A stretch of DNA of 64,000 nucleotides from assembly GCA_021464415.1 (NCBI GenBank), contig CM038468.1, forward strand, positions 40,908,969 to 40,972,968, read 5' to 3'. A program made the translations under genes and the position numbers. Positions 34,773 through 47,845 of this stretch are shown here, in pieces; position 1 is the first letter of the stretch; the number at the start of each line of letters is the position of its first letter. This stretch comes from Lonicera japonica. Taxonomy: Eukaryota; Streptophyta; Magnoliopsida; Dipsacales; Caprifoliaceae. The notes below the pieces were generated by a model. The model saw only the letters and a list, made by a program, of their open reading frames with translations, did not search any database and was not told the origin of the DNA.

Positions 34773-35534
34773 TAAAAACATATGATAAGAGATTTAAACC
34801 CTTATCCTATTTACAAAGGTATACATTGACACACTTACACACATTGTTGCTACTGAATACTTATTATTGTATATTTATTTTTTAAATTATTTATATGATC
34901 AATTCAGTATGTGAATATTTACGTGGGTCCACCAATATTATGAAAAACACAAGATAATGAAAGAAATGGAAATGGAAATCGAATCTCAACTATATATCTG
35001 TATATATAAAGCCAAAGTCTCAACAACCAAAAACTAATATATATAATCACACTAGGAGCCCATCTGATTAGACTTCTACAAGATTTTGACTCTAAGCACA
35101 TGCTATATATAATCAAAATCTTAAGCATTGTAGTTTTAAAATTAAGGAATTAGAGAATTTATGACAAAACATTACCCTATAATCCTATATTTATAGTAAA
35201 AGAATTTAATTTGCTACAATTCTACATTTTATGGTCGTTGTTTCTTCAAATTCACTATATTTTTTTTCCAAATGAAATTATATTGTTGCCAAGTCAGATC
35301 GTAGAGCAATCAAGACTTAATAATAGCTTGTCTAGCGCGAGACTATGACATGACTAAAATAAATCACCTCAAAAAACGAATCTTATTTAATTTTTGAGTG
35401 GAAGAAAGTCTTTGTAATAAAAGTGTCCATCCGTTCCAAAAAAAAGTGTCCTTATCTAAATTTGCTGGACGATAAATAATTTAATAATTTTTTAATAAGG
35501 GATACATGATTTGTATGTAATAATGTTTCAATTT
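34773..35534. other. AT-rich intergenic DNA, no gene seen
   Basis: A Stowaway-like fragment (CATCCGTTCC near 35428) is the only hint of structure; its partner end was not found. Confidence 0.5.
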
Positions 35535-35825
35535 TAGCCCCAGGGCGATAGCACAGCAGTAAAAAGTGAGGCCTTGGGGTGAGCTGTAAACTCAGACGTT
35601 AGCGGGTCGAATCCCTCTCAAAGCGCAAGTCCTGAATTCAAATGTTAGGGGTGAGCCGTGAACTCAGACGTTAGCAGGTCGAATCTCCCTCAAAGTACGA
35701 GTCCTGAATTCAAATGTTTGGCAGGGTGAGGGGCCTGCTATGTTGGACTAAGATTTACTCGGCTGCCTCGGGTCCAATGTGGCCTAGGGGTAGAGAGGTT
35801 CCTTGTCACCAAAAAAAAATAAAAA
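35535..35825 (+). mobile_element. tRNA-derived SINE with duplicated internal segment
   Basis: Pol III promoter: A box TAGCACAGCAG (35549-35559) fits TRGYNNARNNG, and a B-box-like GGGTCGAATCC (35604-35614) follows about 45 bp later. The body ends in an A-rich tail (CACCAAAAAAAAATAAAAA). A 72-bp unit carrying the B box is tandemly repeated (35576-35647, 35648-35719), so there are two B-box copies. SINEs have no proteins and borrow LINE machinery. A target duplication was not evident. Confidence 0.75.
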
Positions 35826-38765
35826 TTTAATTCTTTATTAACTAAAGCTTTTAGAAAATAAAAATCTTTTATGATTTGGCCTAAAAGTTTCTACAAATAC
35901 TAGAGATTGATACAGATATTTTCGTATTAATATAGCAATTTGTTTATAATTGTTAGTAATTTTAGCTTGAACAATTTTTTATTAGTTAAGAATAATTGTG
36001 AAGCCAAGCCAATTAGAATTATTTGCCTTCTCTGATTACACCAAACATAGTATTAAAATTTAAATTGGATTGTCACAAAGATAATCATGACCCAACCAAC
36101 TTGTCATTACAAGATTTTTAATAAAACACAATTTTCATGACTGACGCCATATAAATATATATATGTGTGCACGCGTTTTTTTATGGACATTAAAATTATA
36201 TAAAATCGTAATATTTTACATGGTCAATGCTTCATACATTTGAAAGAGATGATACACAATTAATTATGAATGAGAGGTTATAGGTTTGGGTCTTATCAAC
36301 ACCAAGTGTAACTTCATTTTCCTTCCCTAACGTATAGAATGACGGCCAAGGGAATAAATAGGAGGGACTCAAAATTAGACAGAAGAATTAGTTAAAGTGA
36401 TAAATTAATATTTTTTTAATATATAATTATAATATTATTATACTTTTTTAAATTAGACTGGACTACAACTTAGTTTGCCAAGCTCCAATTCATTTTGCCT
36501 TTGGCGATAAATAATATATTTACAATTTGTGAGACTCAAAGTTAAAATCTTCGAATTCAATTAAATAGAGGTGTTCAATTTTTATATGTTTAATTAGTTG
36601 GAACTACTTTTTGGCCTTTAGCACACATATATTAAAAATGGTGTAGTTGTTCACTCACATTGATTATTTTTTTTCCTAAAGTATTGTTTCGTTTCAGTTA
36701 TGATACCTATTAAACTTTTAAAAATATTAAGTACATATACCCGTAAGCAAGTAAAGAAAGAAACATAAACATGTGTAACTGCTACCAAATTTGATATATT
36801 TAAATAGCCGCCATTAGGTGCGAGGAATAATATATTTTTAGTACACTTGACCAGTTAATTTTTGATGGCTAATTATATTATAAAGAGTTTTAAAATTAAG
36901 TTGTTTTTTATTTTCAATATAATAATGTCACATTTGCTTTGAATGAGGTGTAAACTCTATTGAAATAAACTCAATACAAGTCTAAGAGTTGACTGTTGAC
37001 ATTCAGTATTTGTGGCCTGTGGGGGTAGAGTTACAATTTTGTGACTTGAATAACAAATTGAATTTTGTATACATATTAATCAATTATAATAAATTATAAT
37101 ATATATATATACAATCTCTTTTAAGAATTAATTTTTTGGTCAATAATAATTTTAAGGAGGTAAATAGATGAATTAATTTTAAGAGGACTATATATATGCA
37201 TAATTAGAATAAAAGATTCAACTTAAAATAAGAAAATGAATATAAAACAGGTAATGGAGTTATGCCCTTTTTTTAATTCAGTGGAAATTTTGGATCGCCA
37301 GAGTGAATTATCAACTTGCTGATTTTTATTTTTTGAAGGTCGCAGCAAAATGCGACAAAAGAAAACACTAATTTAATTTGGAATGATGAAGGCCCATCAT
37401 CCATTTTGGAAATACGGAATTCCAGCTCTTCAATAAAGACAGATGAAAAACGTAACGAGCTAAGCCATGTCTTACAATAAATCCACAAAAGACCAGCTTA
37501 TTTCTTAGATATTACAGATAAACACCCTATTTTTTTTTTAAAAGATAAGGAGTCAATTTTAACTTTAACTTAGCAAAAATTCAAGACAGATTATCAAGGA
37601 ATCCCTTTGCTTAAGATAAATTATTAGTTTTGATTTTGGTGTTTTTTAAAAGAAAATTAATTAATAGTTTAATGAACGGTGAAAAATTGAACTTATTTCT
37701 TATTATAAATTTTGATACATTAATTTTATTTTAATAAAGAAATAGAACTCTTAGTTTGACCATTAAAAAGGAGAATGTTTTCACACTTTATACACCATGC
37801 ACAGCCTTTCTTTTTCTTTATGCCTACATTCATTATAGTTTCATCTATTCAATAAAGTATTGTTTAAATTCCTATTGAGGAAGTGGGGGACAAAAATGAA
37901 TTCTCGAACATTCAATAATTTTAGCACCCAATATTGAATTTGATATCTAGCCAAATGTGGTCTTAATCAAAGCTGGTTCAGCATTTTCACGATAAGTTTG
38001 ATGCATAAAAAATGAAAAAGTTAAACAAAAAGAAAGATAGGTCAAATTTCAATGTAAAGCCATCAACTCTCTTTCCTTTTCTTTTCTTTTCTTTTCTTTT
38101 TTCGTTTTTCTGGGAAAAAGGCATGACCAGACCTAAGCCATCGGTCCAACAACGGTGAAAGCGCGCACGAATTAATTGTTGAAAATATTCCAAAAAGTTA
38201 TGGTTAAACTTCGCCTTTTTTTTCTTGCAACAATACAATATTGTAGCGTAGTATTTATCTGTAATGAGTTTAAATCTCTCATCTATCATCTCCTTCCTCT
38301 CATCGGCCTCGAACTTCAAATTTATTAACAAGAAAAGAAATGTTTTATTAAATTATTCTATAAACTACAAATTCGCCAGTATGTCAAAAATAATTTTAAC
38401 ACGTTAAAATATCATATATTGTAGTCTCTTATTCTAAAAACAATGTGATTCACATAATTCAAGTGTCTATTAATTACTAGCTAGCATTAAAGTTTATACA
38501 AAGACTTGTAGACAATCATAAGAGACTGAGTCTTATTACAATGTAAAAGATTGAAAGAAATAAATAATCAACTAGCTAGTCACGCTGACGTGGCATAAAT
38601 AAAATAGCTTATGCAATGAGGATGATGGCATAATATCCAGAATGATATTGAAGGAATTAATAAATAGTTGATGTGTTTCACGTTATTGAAACAAATGCTT
38701 TTGGTGGGGTCCAGTAGCTTTTATTCCCCATATTTTAGCGGATTTAATTAAATGAAATTTTTAGC
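35826..38765. other. AT-rich intergenic DNA, no gene seen
   Basis: Short frames near 37273-37488 and 37987-38331 are low-complexity or T-rich, with no recognisable content. A CTTTT-repeat stretch lies near 38070-38100. Confidence 0.5.
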
Positions 38766-39251
38766 GTGCAGGTACCATTAAGATCAATTCATGGCAATAC
38801 TTTTGGTGACTACGGATGGGCAGCCTATGGTAGTCTAGCGAGGGACGATCAAGGCAGATGGATTGAAGGTTTTTGTGAAAGGATCGGTTATGGTACTCCT
38901 CTCCAAGCGGAGCTATGGAGCATCCGAAGAGCCATGAAATTAACTAACGAAAGAGCTTGGCTTGAAGCTACAATTGAAACTGATTATCTTGTGGCTGTGA
39001 ATCTTATCAACAATGAAGCTGATGGCAATCACCCGGAGAAAACTTTGATTCAGGACTACAAAAAATTGAAAGAGGCACAACTTTTGGAGATCAAACACGT
39101 TCGTCGTGAAAGAAACAAATGCGCGGACTATATGGCAAAGTTGGCTAGGGTGCAAGGAGAACAATACATGAGGGTTTTGGTGCCTCCTAACGAGCTTGTG
39201 CAACTTTTGAAAGCGGATATGCAGGGTGATGCATACCCGGGAGGAGATTAA
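38766..39251 (+). pseudogene. Truncated RNase H-like (RVT_3) reading frame
   Basis: An open frame of about 161 codons resembles the RNase H domain found at the C-terminus of plant LINE polyproteins and in many 'putative ribonuclease H' genes. Seen: DDQGRWIEGF, LQAELWSI with Glu49, ETDYLVAVNLI with Asp73, and RNKCADYMAKL with Asp121. The first catalytic Asp (the VDGS-type strand) is absent because the frame begins inside the domain; the first codon is GTG, not ATG. A-rich sequence follows at about 39306, as in a 5'-truncated LINE insertion. TTTTTAGCGTGCAG before the frame could also be a splice acceptor, so a 3' exon of a lost gene is the alternative. Catalysis is unlikely. Confidence 0.65.
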
Positions 39252-39311
39252 CCTCCCCTTTTTCTGTTTTTCTGTTTTCTGCTGTTTTTGGCTTTCCTTC
39301 TGTAACAAAAA

Positions 39312-41336
39312 AAAAAGAAGAAGAATTATTTTCTTAATGATTTTATATCTTTAAATTATTAGGCTCTGTCTATAAAAATATATAAAAAAAATTATATAAA
39401 AAGTTTGGAAATAATTTAAATTTTGTGATGAGATATTCTATATCTCATACTAATTTTTATAAATATATGTCATTTATTATTTTTTAATTTTTGTAAAATT
39501 ATTATTATTAGTTTTACATGGTCTTTTTTCTTTTGTTAAGTGCTTAGATAACTTAGTTTCACATTTATTAGATCGATTTGTTGTATTAGTTTCGCAAGTT
39601 TTAATTTGGCCGGAAGATCCGCCCAACTGGTTGGAGGAGATTTTGTTGTTTGATGTTCCAAATTTGAATTAGGCCACAATTTTTAATTTTTATTAAGGCT
39701 ATTGGCACTCTAAGATATCACACTATCATTCTAAAGTTTTTTTTATACACTTTATGAAGACATTTAAAATCACTTAGAGTATCCACAAAAGTATAAGTAT
39801 GATAAGTAGGATAAATTTATCCTATACATGCTTTTGCAGTCATTATTGTAGGATAAAACGCTGTTCAATAAAATTGTAGGATAAAGTAAGTTTCACAAAT
39901 ATCCGAACATGAGATGTCCTGTACATACTTGGCTGGATAAACTAGAATCTTTTGAAGTGCTAAGATAAAAAAAATTATTATGTAAATTTGGTAAATAAGG
40001 ACGTTGCATGTGTAAGTGAGTTAATTTAATGGCAAAGATGCTCACCCGAATTTGAAAGAATATGAATTTGGATTACATCAAGAATAGGACGAAGATAAGT
40101 TATAATTGTAATAGAAAAGAAGAAACTTAATTTTATTTTTTTATTTAAAAAAAAGGACATTGCTTTTGGCAAATGGCACATAGACTAATCCAATAATCTT
40201 ACCAAACCATTGTTTATTTTTATTATGCCACATGCTTTGGTGATAAGATATTGTGAAATTTAAATAATAACATAAATTAGACATTACCCAATAGCACATG
40301 GAGAAAAGTTACAGCATTGGACACATCGATGAAGTATCAATACAATAGGATGGATAAAAAAACAACCAAACAAAAAAAAAATAATCAAAATTTAGAACAT
40401 TGCATAAAGAAATTCATTTCTTGTACTCAATAACAGGGTTGGCCAGCGGTCTAGACCGTCACCTAGAGTTCTTGATTTTTTTAAACCCCTTTATATGAAA
40501 TATAGTTATAAAAAAAATTGGTTGAATCAAAGTAAATAAATATAATGTAGTGGTTCTTGGTCCAAACGTTGATGATTACTGTCTTGCAATGTGTCGTAAC
40601 GAGTTTGAGATTTAGAATAGGCGGAGATGGAGCTTGTTTTTTGTTTTTGTTTTTTTATTACTATTATTATCATTTTTAATTTTAATAGGCACTTAAGCCA
40701 ATAACTCTAGACAGCCTTCTAATTAAAATAACCCTACGCTGCTGGAAGCCTTTCAATTAAAAAACCCTTTCAACGAGGTTTAACAATTAGTTTATTTATT
40801 TTTTTATTTTGTACACTATATTTTAGTTTTTATTTTAACTAAATTCTCTATGAATAAGAAATTTAGTTTTGTAATTTTTCAAATCTCATTACTATATGAT
40901 TTGTTTTATGAAATTGATTGGTGTAGTTATATTACATAAATATATAAAAATACAAAAAAAAATTCTGAAATAAAAATTCGCCTAACGCCCCTATAAGACA
41001 GAGTTGGCCTGCTCAATAGAGTATACAAATAATTTATTATGGAAAGTAAGATTTAATAGCATATTATCGCAAGAGGAAACAAACAAAAAATATGATTTAT
41101 AAAACTAGAGAAAATTCCTTTTTAATGATGTATGGACAGGTGGAAAGATAAGAGAGGACACAATATCCTCACCAGAAGAGAATATATGAAGAAAAAAGGT
41201 GGTGTTTGCAATAAGAAAAAGAAAATTCACTTTGCTCCATTCTCATCGTTAAGTAACTAAAACGGAATTAATTAACAGTACTCTACAATCAAATAAGTAT
41301 TATAACTTGATATATTACACTTTGGTTCTTATATAT
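39312..41336. other. AT-rich intergenic DNA, no gene seen
   Basis: Possible remnants of MITEs (for example AGAGTATCCACAAAAG near 39776) but no paired ends. No coding content recognised. Confidence 0.5.
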
Positions 41337-41830
41337 CACTACGAGAAAATTGGATTTTTACAGCATTTATTTAATTGCACTATAAATAAATGCAGAGGAA
41401 AAAGATTTTCTAGCACTTTTTAACAAAAGTAGAGAATTTACGGTATTTTATACAAAATATTAAAAATTTATGGCGTTTCATAACAAATGTAAAAAATTTG
41501 TCCAATAAGTATTGACAATATTAATATTTTTTTCAACGTTTTATACAAAATGTCGAGAATTTATGGTCTTTCAAAACAAATATCGCAAATTTGCGGCGCT
41601 CTTCAACAAATGCGAACAATATTAATACTTTTCTCGACATTTTGTACAAAATGTTTGGATATATTTTATGTAATTATATACAAGATGTAGTAAATTCTCA
41701 CCATTTTTAAACAAATGTTAGCAATGTCATTTGATATATTTAATTTTTTGACATTTTGTATCAAATGCAAAAAAGTCATTTTATTATGCCAAATGTTAGA
41801 GGTTTATGATACTTTCGGACAAGAACTAAA
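41337..41830. mobile_element. CACTA (EnSpm-type) terminal fragment
   Basis: CACTACGAGAAAATTGG is nearly the canonical CACTACAAGAAAA end of plant CACTA transposons. It is followed by several diverged subterminal repeats of the form TTT.TACAAAATGTCGAGAATTTATGG and ACAAATG. No matching inverse end (TTTTCTTGTAGTG-type) was found downstream, so this is probably one surviving end. Confidence 0.55.
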
Positions 41831-42062
41831 AAGTTATTTCAAAATTTTAAGTTAGGAAATCTTTTTAATTTAATAATACTTACCAAAACTAGCTAGCTAT
41901 ACAGATATAATTAGATTTTTTTTATAGGTTTTAACTCTTTAATATAATTAATTAACTAAATAACTATAATTTACAAATAAATATTTAATGGCTATATAGA
42001 TATAATTTGAAATTTTATAGGTTTTAAACTCTTTAATATATTTAATTAACTAAATATCTATT

Positions 42063-42206
42063 ATTATAATCAATATTACCAACATGACATAATAATCGTA
42101 AAATGTTGGATCAAAAGATAAATATTCACATTAAATCTGAACCACCAGTTATGAACATAAATATAAAGAGCCCTGCTATATTAGGACTTACCTGATTTAT
42201 TAATAG
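42063..42206. repeat. Dispersed direct repeat, copy 1
   Basis: About 145 bp (ATAATCAATATTACCAACATG ... TGATTTATTAATAGA) recurs in the same orientation at 45359-45505. Near its 3' side is a short hairpin AGCCCT...AGGACT. Confidence 0.65.
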
Positions 42207-45200
42207 ACTAGTAACGTACGTGCATACGGCACAGAAAAAATATAATTAATTTTAGTTTGAAAATAATTATACAACCATGAGACAGGCTTAAGGTAAATTT
42301 GGCTAAACTGAAACTCGATCCATATAAAAATATGATCAACCCAACCCCAACTTTGGCATGAAAGTGGGCTAATTTTAAAAATGCCAAACTTCTATATTTA
42401 ATATATGACTAAACTCACCAAGTATCAGTACATACTGACATATTATAATTATATAGTATTATAAGATTATTTTTTTTAAAATAATTATATATAACAGTTG
42501 GTTTGAATTTAATGAGCTAAATTTACATGAACCCGAGTTTGACCAAATTTAAGTCGTATTTGTATTACTTATACCTAGCACAATTTAAAAATAGACACCA
42601 ATTAGGATTTAGTTGAAAACTCGCTATGCTAGACTTTTTATTATCATAATTACTATATATTTTAAAGTAATTTTAACTTTTACCAAACCAAATGATATGA
42701 TTCATACTTTTTATTATAGTCTTTTTTAGCTTGTCACCTCAATAATATCCATAATTTGATTTACCCCCGCTTTAATAATCCTTTGAATACGTCTCTCCCC
42801 ATTTTGTTTGATAGATAACTCAAAGTATTAGTAAAACCGGTATCTTAAATTATGGGTATTATTGAGGGGACAACTCAAAAATATTCTCATTATGCATTAT
42901 GAACAGGTTATTACAATTTTTTTTTCCTTTTTCAATAGCATTAATTTATTTTAAAATCTATCAATCATAAAGTATCATAAACTATAAATACTAACACCAA
43001 TTAAAATTTATTTACACTTTAGTTTATATATTGTTTCAAATAATGAAATCTCATTCATTGTAATACAAAGTATTCAAATAATTAATTACTTATTTTTAAA
43101 AAAATACAGGCTCGTGTGTTTTTCTAAGAAACTAAAAGGATACATGTATTTTATTTATTTATATAAAAAGTCCCGTTTATCTTATTATATGGACCAATCA
43201 GATCAAATAATTTATTCAAACAAAAATATGGCTTGGCAAGTATTAAAAACATAAATAACAAAAATAGAATAAATAATTAGATATTCATAGCCAAATAAAC
43301 TTTAAAGCTTATTAAATTACAGTTTCAATAATTCAAAATAAGAAAATAAAAAGGAAAAAATGAATAAGAAAATAAAAAAATAAAAAAATGTTATGTCCAC
43401 CTTATGTCGTGGTTGTATTCCATCCGTTTATATATTTTATTGTGGTGGTTGTAAAATTATATATATATATTTAATCATTGCTTATATAAAAAAATCAAGA
43501 AAATAAAATTTGCAGCCATCCTTTTATTCCTTGTTTTGAACTTCTCTATCTTAAAAGATTTCAATTTGATACGGACTTTTATATATCTTTGTTTTCTTTT
43601 TCAAGCCTTTTTTTGTAAAAGAAGAAAAAACAATTTACCATAATTTTTTAACTAATAGTTGGCAAAATAAAGCGTAACTAAAAATTATTTTTTAGTTTTC
43701 TGTAAAATTAATTTAGATGGAGGTATAAAAATGAGATAATATGTCTAAATAATAAGACAATTTATAGTGGATATTTTATTTATTTCGTAAAGTGATAATA
43801 AATTACTAACAATGATTCAAAACTATTAGGACTTAATACATTGAGAGGGGTGGTGCTAGTTAAGGGAAAGGTGGGGGTAGGGATTGACCCCCTTGATTTT
43901 CAAAAAATTTAACTACATACGGGGTATCTTTTGAAAAATAAAAAATATATAGGGATCTATGTGCAAAACTTTATACTTCAAGATATTTAAATATAATTGG
44001 ATCCCAAGAAGAGACATGTCTGATTCTAGGATATACTGGAGTTTAAACTTTATGGGCTATTTGAAACGTTAAATTTCACTTAAATCGTCCCATATATTCC
44101 ATTTAATTCTTCATATCAAATTTTCTCTTCTTTTACTTTTTTTTTTATTTTGTTCTTCACTTACTTAGTTGCTTTGCACTTCTACCTCCATCAGCTCCCT
44201 CAGTTATCTTCCATATACCATTGAGTATATTTCTTTATCTTTTTTAGTATTAGATGTATTTCATTATTAATATTAGGTGTTTTTATTTATATTAGGTTTA
44301 TTTCTTGATTAATTGCCTATTAGTTCTATTATTGATTAATCACATAATATTACGTCTTTGCTAGATTAATTGAAGAATTGATAGTGATTGCTCAATGTTA
44401 GGTTCATTTATTGATAAATTGCATAATATTAAGTCCGTTTTTTGAATAATTGATTAATTGTATAATATTATGTTTACTTTTTTATTAATTAATTAGTTGA
44501 TTAGTTGCATAATATTATGTGAATAGGTCTAAACCCCTAATTTTTGTATTTCATTGAGAAGGAAGACGTCTTGGAATACTTTAAAAAAAATCCCTTAGAA
44601 TATTAGTAATTTGTAGTATTAATACTATTATATTTAAGTTAAAAATTTTGTGGCTTTAAATTTATATTTTTGTGTACTTTAAATTTTTCCTCCTCAATTG
44701 AATTCATAGTTCCGCCACTGTATATTAACAAATAATACAATAGGTTACATGCCATAATAAGATTACTATATCATATGAAAGACATTTAAAAAATAGTCAA
44801 CGGAACCTAATTAAAGGCATGTGTTCACATATTTAATTTTAATAATTACCATTACTATGTCAAAAAATATTTCAAAAGAAAATATGGATGCTTAAAGTTG
44901 AAATTTTACTAAATGCAAGTGCGACATTATTCTCCGACTTGTTAATGTAATAGTACTGATTTACTATTGTTATTACTATTAAGGAAAACGCAAATTTTAT
45001 TGAATTATATGATATGATATTTTATTTTTTATTTCACTAAAGGGATGGATAATGTTAAAATATAATCATATAATAAAGTATTAACCGATAATAACTGGTT
45101 TATTTTGGTAAATTAACTATAGATCAATATTTTATTTGTTAATTTTCTCATATGATATGATTTTTTAAAGATAATTTACATTTTTTTGATATATACATAA

Positions 45201-45358
45201 TTGACTTAGTGTAGAATGCATTTTCAGTAGGGAGTTGGAAATATATAAACAATCTAATTTTATAAATAAATATTTAATTTAATAAATAAAGTTACACTAA
45301 GAATTTTGTTAGATTTGAAACACTATTTTATTTATTGGCGAATTAAACAAAATACATC

Positions 45359-45505
45359 ATTATAATCAATATTACCAACATGCCATAATAATCTTGAGAC
45401 GTTAGATCAAAAGATAAACATTCACATTAAATCTGAGCCACCAGTTAGGAATATAAACATAAAGAGTCCTACTATATTAGGACTGACCTGATTTATTAAT
45501 AGATA
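45359..45505. repeat. Dispersed direct repeat, copy 2
   Basis: Second copy of 42063-42206, about 3.3 kb away. The 3' hairpin AGTCCTA...TAGGACT is fully paired here. Confidence 0.65.
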
Positions 45506-46017
45506 ATACAAGAGATTTGTTACAATGTAATATTTATTACATACTTTTTTCTTCTTCTTCTTTTTTCGTATGATTAGAATATTGATGTAATTATGTGAAA
45601 CTATTGTAATTAAATTTATTCGATGAATTTTAATTCTTTTAGCATGAACAAAATAAAATTTTATTATAAATATGTGTATATTTGCATACCTTGTGCATCA
45701 ATTGTGTTGAAAAAGAAAAATAGTTCAACATATTAATAATCTTGTTTATTTAAATCAAAATTTCAATTATATGTATTTGAATTAAATTGAAGTATAAATA
45801 ATATACACAAATAAAAAACAATGTCATCAATTAAAATAATTAAAACAAATTTAAAAACCTAAATCAACAAAGAACTTTATGTAAATTTTGATATCTCTTT
45901 TTATGTAATACTGCCAATGGTTCATATTCATATGTCGATGTATATTATATGTATATATAGAAATAAGTTATTAAAAGGGGAATTTACAATTTAGTAACAA
46001 TTAAGTATTTTGGCGTA

Positions 46018-46820
46018 GCTGTGGGTGGCGTAAATCTGACCAAGTCCAAAATGAATTTTTATGTGAAAGAATCGACTCAAGATTAGCAGAATCAGTAACA
46101 GATACTAAAGGTGATGAATCAACAGTAAATTTGTGAACAGATGAGACGGGGTTTTTTGGTTGTGGGGGTAGGTTCCTCCGGTAGCTCTTATACTTAGTTC
46201 GGTAGTACGTCCTCCCTTGGCGTGTGATAGTTCAGATATCATTCTCAAAGATTTTCTCTAAGAGAGTATTTATCTGTACGAAAGTAAAAGTGTCCTCCTC
46301 CCTTTGAGCTATCTCTCTCTATTTATACTTATAGAATCAATGTTACAGTGCTCAATTAAGTTAAGAGCTAAATGACTATAAAGGGTATTACTTGCTCAAC
46401 AAACATATCATTTTCATGTGTAGTGTGTGTTCTTATCCATAGGGAGAATTGCGCTTTACAGGTGTCCAGGTCTTATTTGCCTGAATGCCCATATCGGCAA
46501 CTAACACTGGTAATACCTTCTCATATAGGTGTCACATCTTCATTCACTAAGGCGCCCATCTCGGCAGCGTGTACGGAGAGTATCAGCGAGTGTGGGGCAC
46601 TCCTTGCGCGCTGGCTGGTGTGCTCACCTCGGCATCGCTATTCTCTGCCGAGCTTGATGTTATACGCGGCAAGGGTGTTATGTTCGGTCAGCGGTCTCAA
46701 GCTATCTCTTCTACGTCTGTCGATTGTGGTTCATCTTCCTGGTTTCGGACTGACTTCTTTGGGTCTGGGCCTCGGTTCAGATATTCGGCTTAGGTTGGAT
46801 ATTCTAAAATTATGCTCCCA
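46018..46820. repeat. Solo-LTR-like repeat, copy 2
   Basis: Matches 33881-34772 end to end in the same orientation. It lacks the 85-bp internal doubling of that copy. Flanks GCGTA and TAATA do not form a target duplication. No polymerase genes lie between the copies and no primer site follows copy 1, so the two are unlikely to be the LTRs of one element. Confidence 0.5.
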
Positions 46821-47845
46821 TAATAGCAGTTAATGAGTAAGGATAAAGATTGTATATGGCGAAACTTGGCACAGGTTGCGGTTATGATTTCCCGGCATTT
46901 ACGAAATTTATACTACTTATAACCGCATTATGCTAATGTCGAGAAATGCCACTTTTTTATTTATTTATTAATAGTGTATTAGTCTAGGAGGATACCCAAC
47001 AAATAATAAAATCCTAAAAAAAAAATTATATTAAAATTTTTTCAAACTTGACATCATGAGTTAAATTTTATTTTGTTATATATAAAATATTTTTTGGCGT
47101 GAGAGAGATTTACTTGGTAACTTTTTATACGGACTCCTTGTAAATTGGGTGATCAATCCTATGTTATTTTTCTCCCCATCTCTTACACAAAGGTAAAGTG
47201 CGAACTACTTTTTTTGGTAAAAGAAAAAATAAGTGCTTTAAATGCATAAGTTTACCTAATTCTTACTATATGAACGTGTCAATTTGAGGATATAAAAGGT
47301 TTTGTTCTTTTGGTAGTCCCAAAGTAACACAAATATAAAAGAAAAAAGGTTCGATTTTTTTGGTAAATGATAAATATGTTACTAAAACCATGATCACGGT
47401 ACGAGAATTAATCCAGGGTTTAACTAGAAACTTTCTAGGTTAAAATCCAACAATTGCAAAAATCTTTGATCGCCAGCAACATATTCTACTGCAAGCCATG
47501 ATATTTTGAGATGCGTAAAAATTGATCGGGGCAACCCATGACATAAACCAAAAAAAGAAAAGAAATTAAACAGACATTACCAAAGATATATGTGTTGTTT
47601 GGTTGGATTTTTAAAAATATTTTAGGTATTTAAAAAAAAAATTCGTATTTGATTCATTCATTGTAAAAAAAATTTCAACTAAAAAGAATAATTTTTTGTT
47701 TATTTTATCTTTTAATTTTTTTCTAAGAAAATAAATAAAAAACAAATGTTATTTTTTTTGTAAAATTTAAAATAATATACCATATAAAACTCGAATTAAA
47801 AATTATATTTGAAAATAAATTTAAAATTTTCTACATAACGAATGC
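46821..47845. other. AT-rich intergenic DNA, no gene seen
   Basis: Nothing recognised between the solo-LTR-like repeat and the Harbinger element. Confidence 0.5.

Larger units (their letters stand above)
41831..46017. other. AT-rich intergenic DNA with one dispersed repeat pair
   Basis: No gene. Contains the direct repeats at 42063-42206 and 45359-45505. GTTCCGCCACTG near 44710-44721 resembles the CAGTGGCGGA-type end of plant DNA transposons, without a clear partner. Confidence 0.5.

Noticed and set aside
37987..38331. 114-residue minus-strand Lys-rich frame
   Set aside because: Driven by a CTTTT repeat and T-rich DNA; no domain or gene-like flanks.
33881..46820. Possibility that the two similar repeats are the LTRs of one 13-kb retrotransposon (TAAAA / TAATA outer flanks)
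   Set aside because: No primer-binding site after copy 1, no purine tract before copy 2, no gag-pol between, and copy 1 has its own perfect TAAAA duplication.
46372..46833. 153-residue frame in solo-LTR-like copy 2
   Set aside because: The matching frame in copy 1 is interrupted and shifted by the 85-bp doubling; no domain seen. Chance frame in CG-richer DNA.
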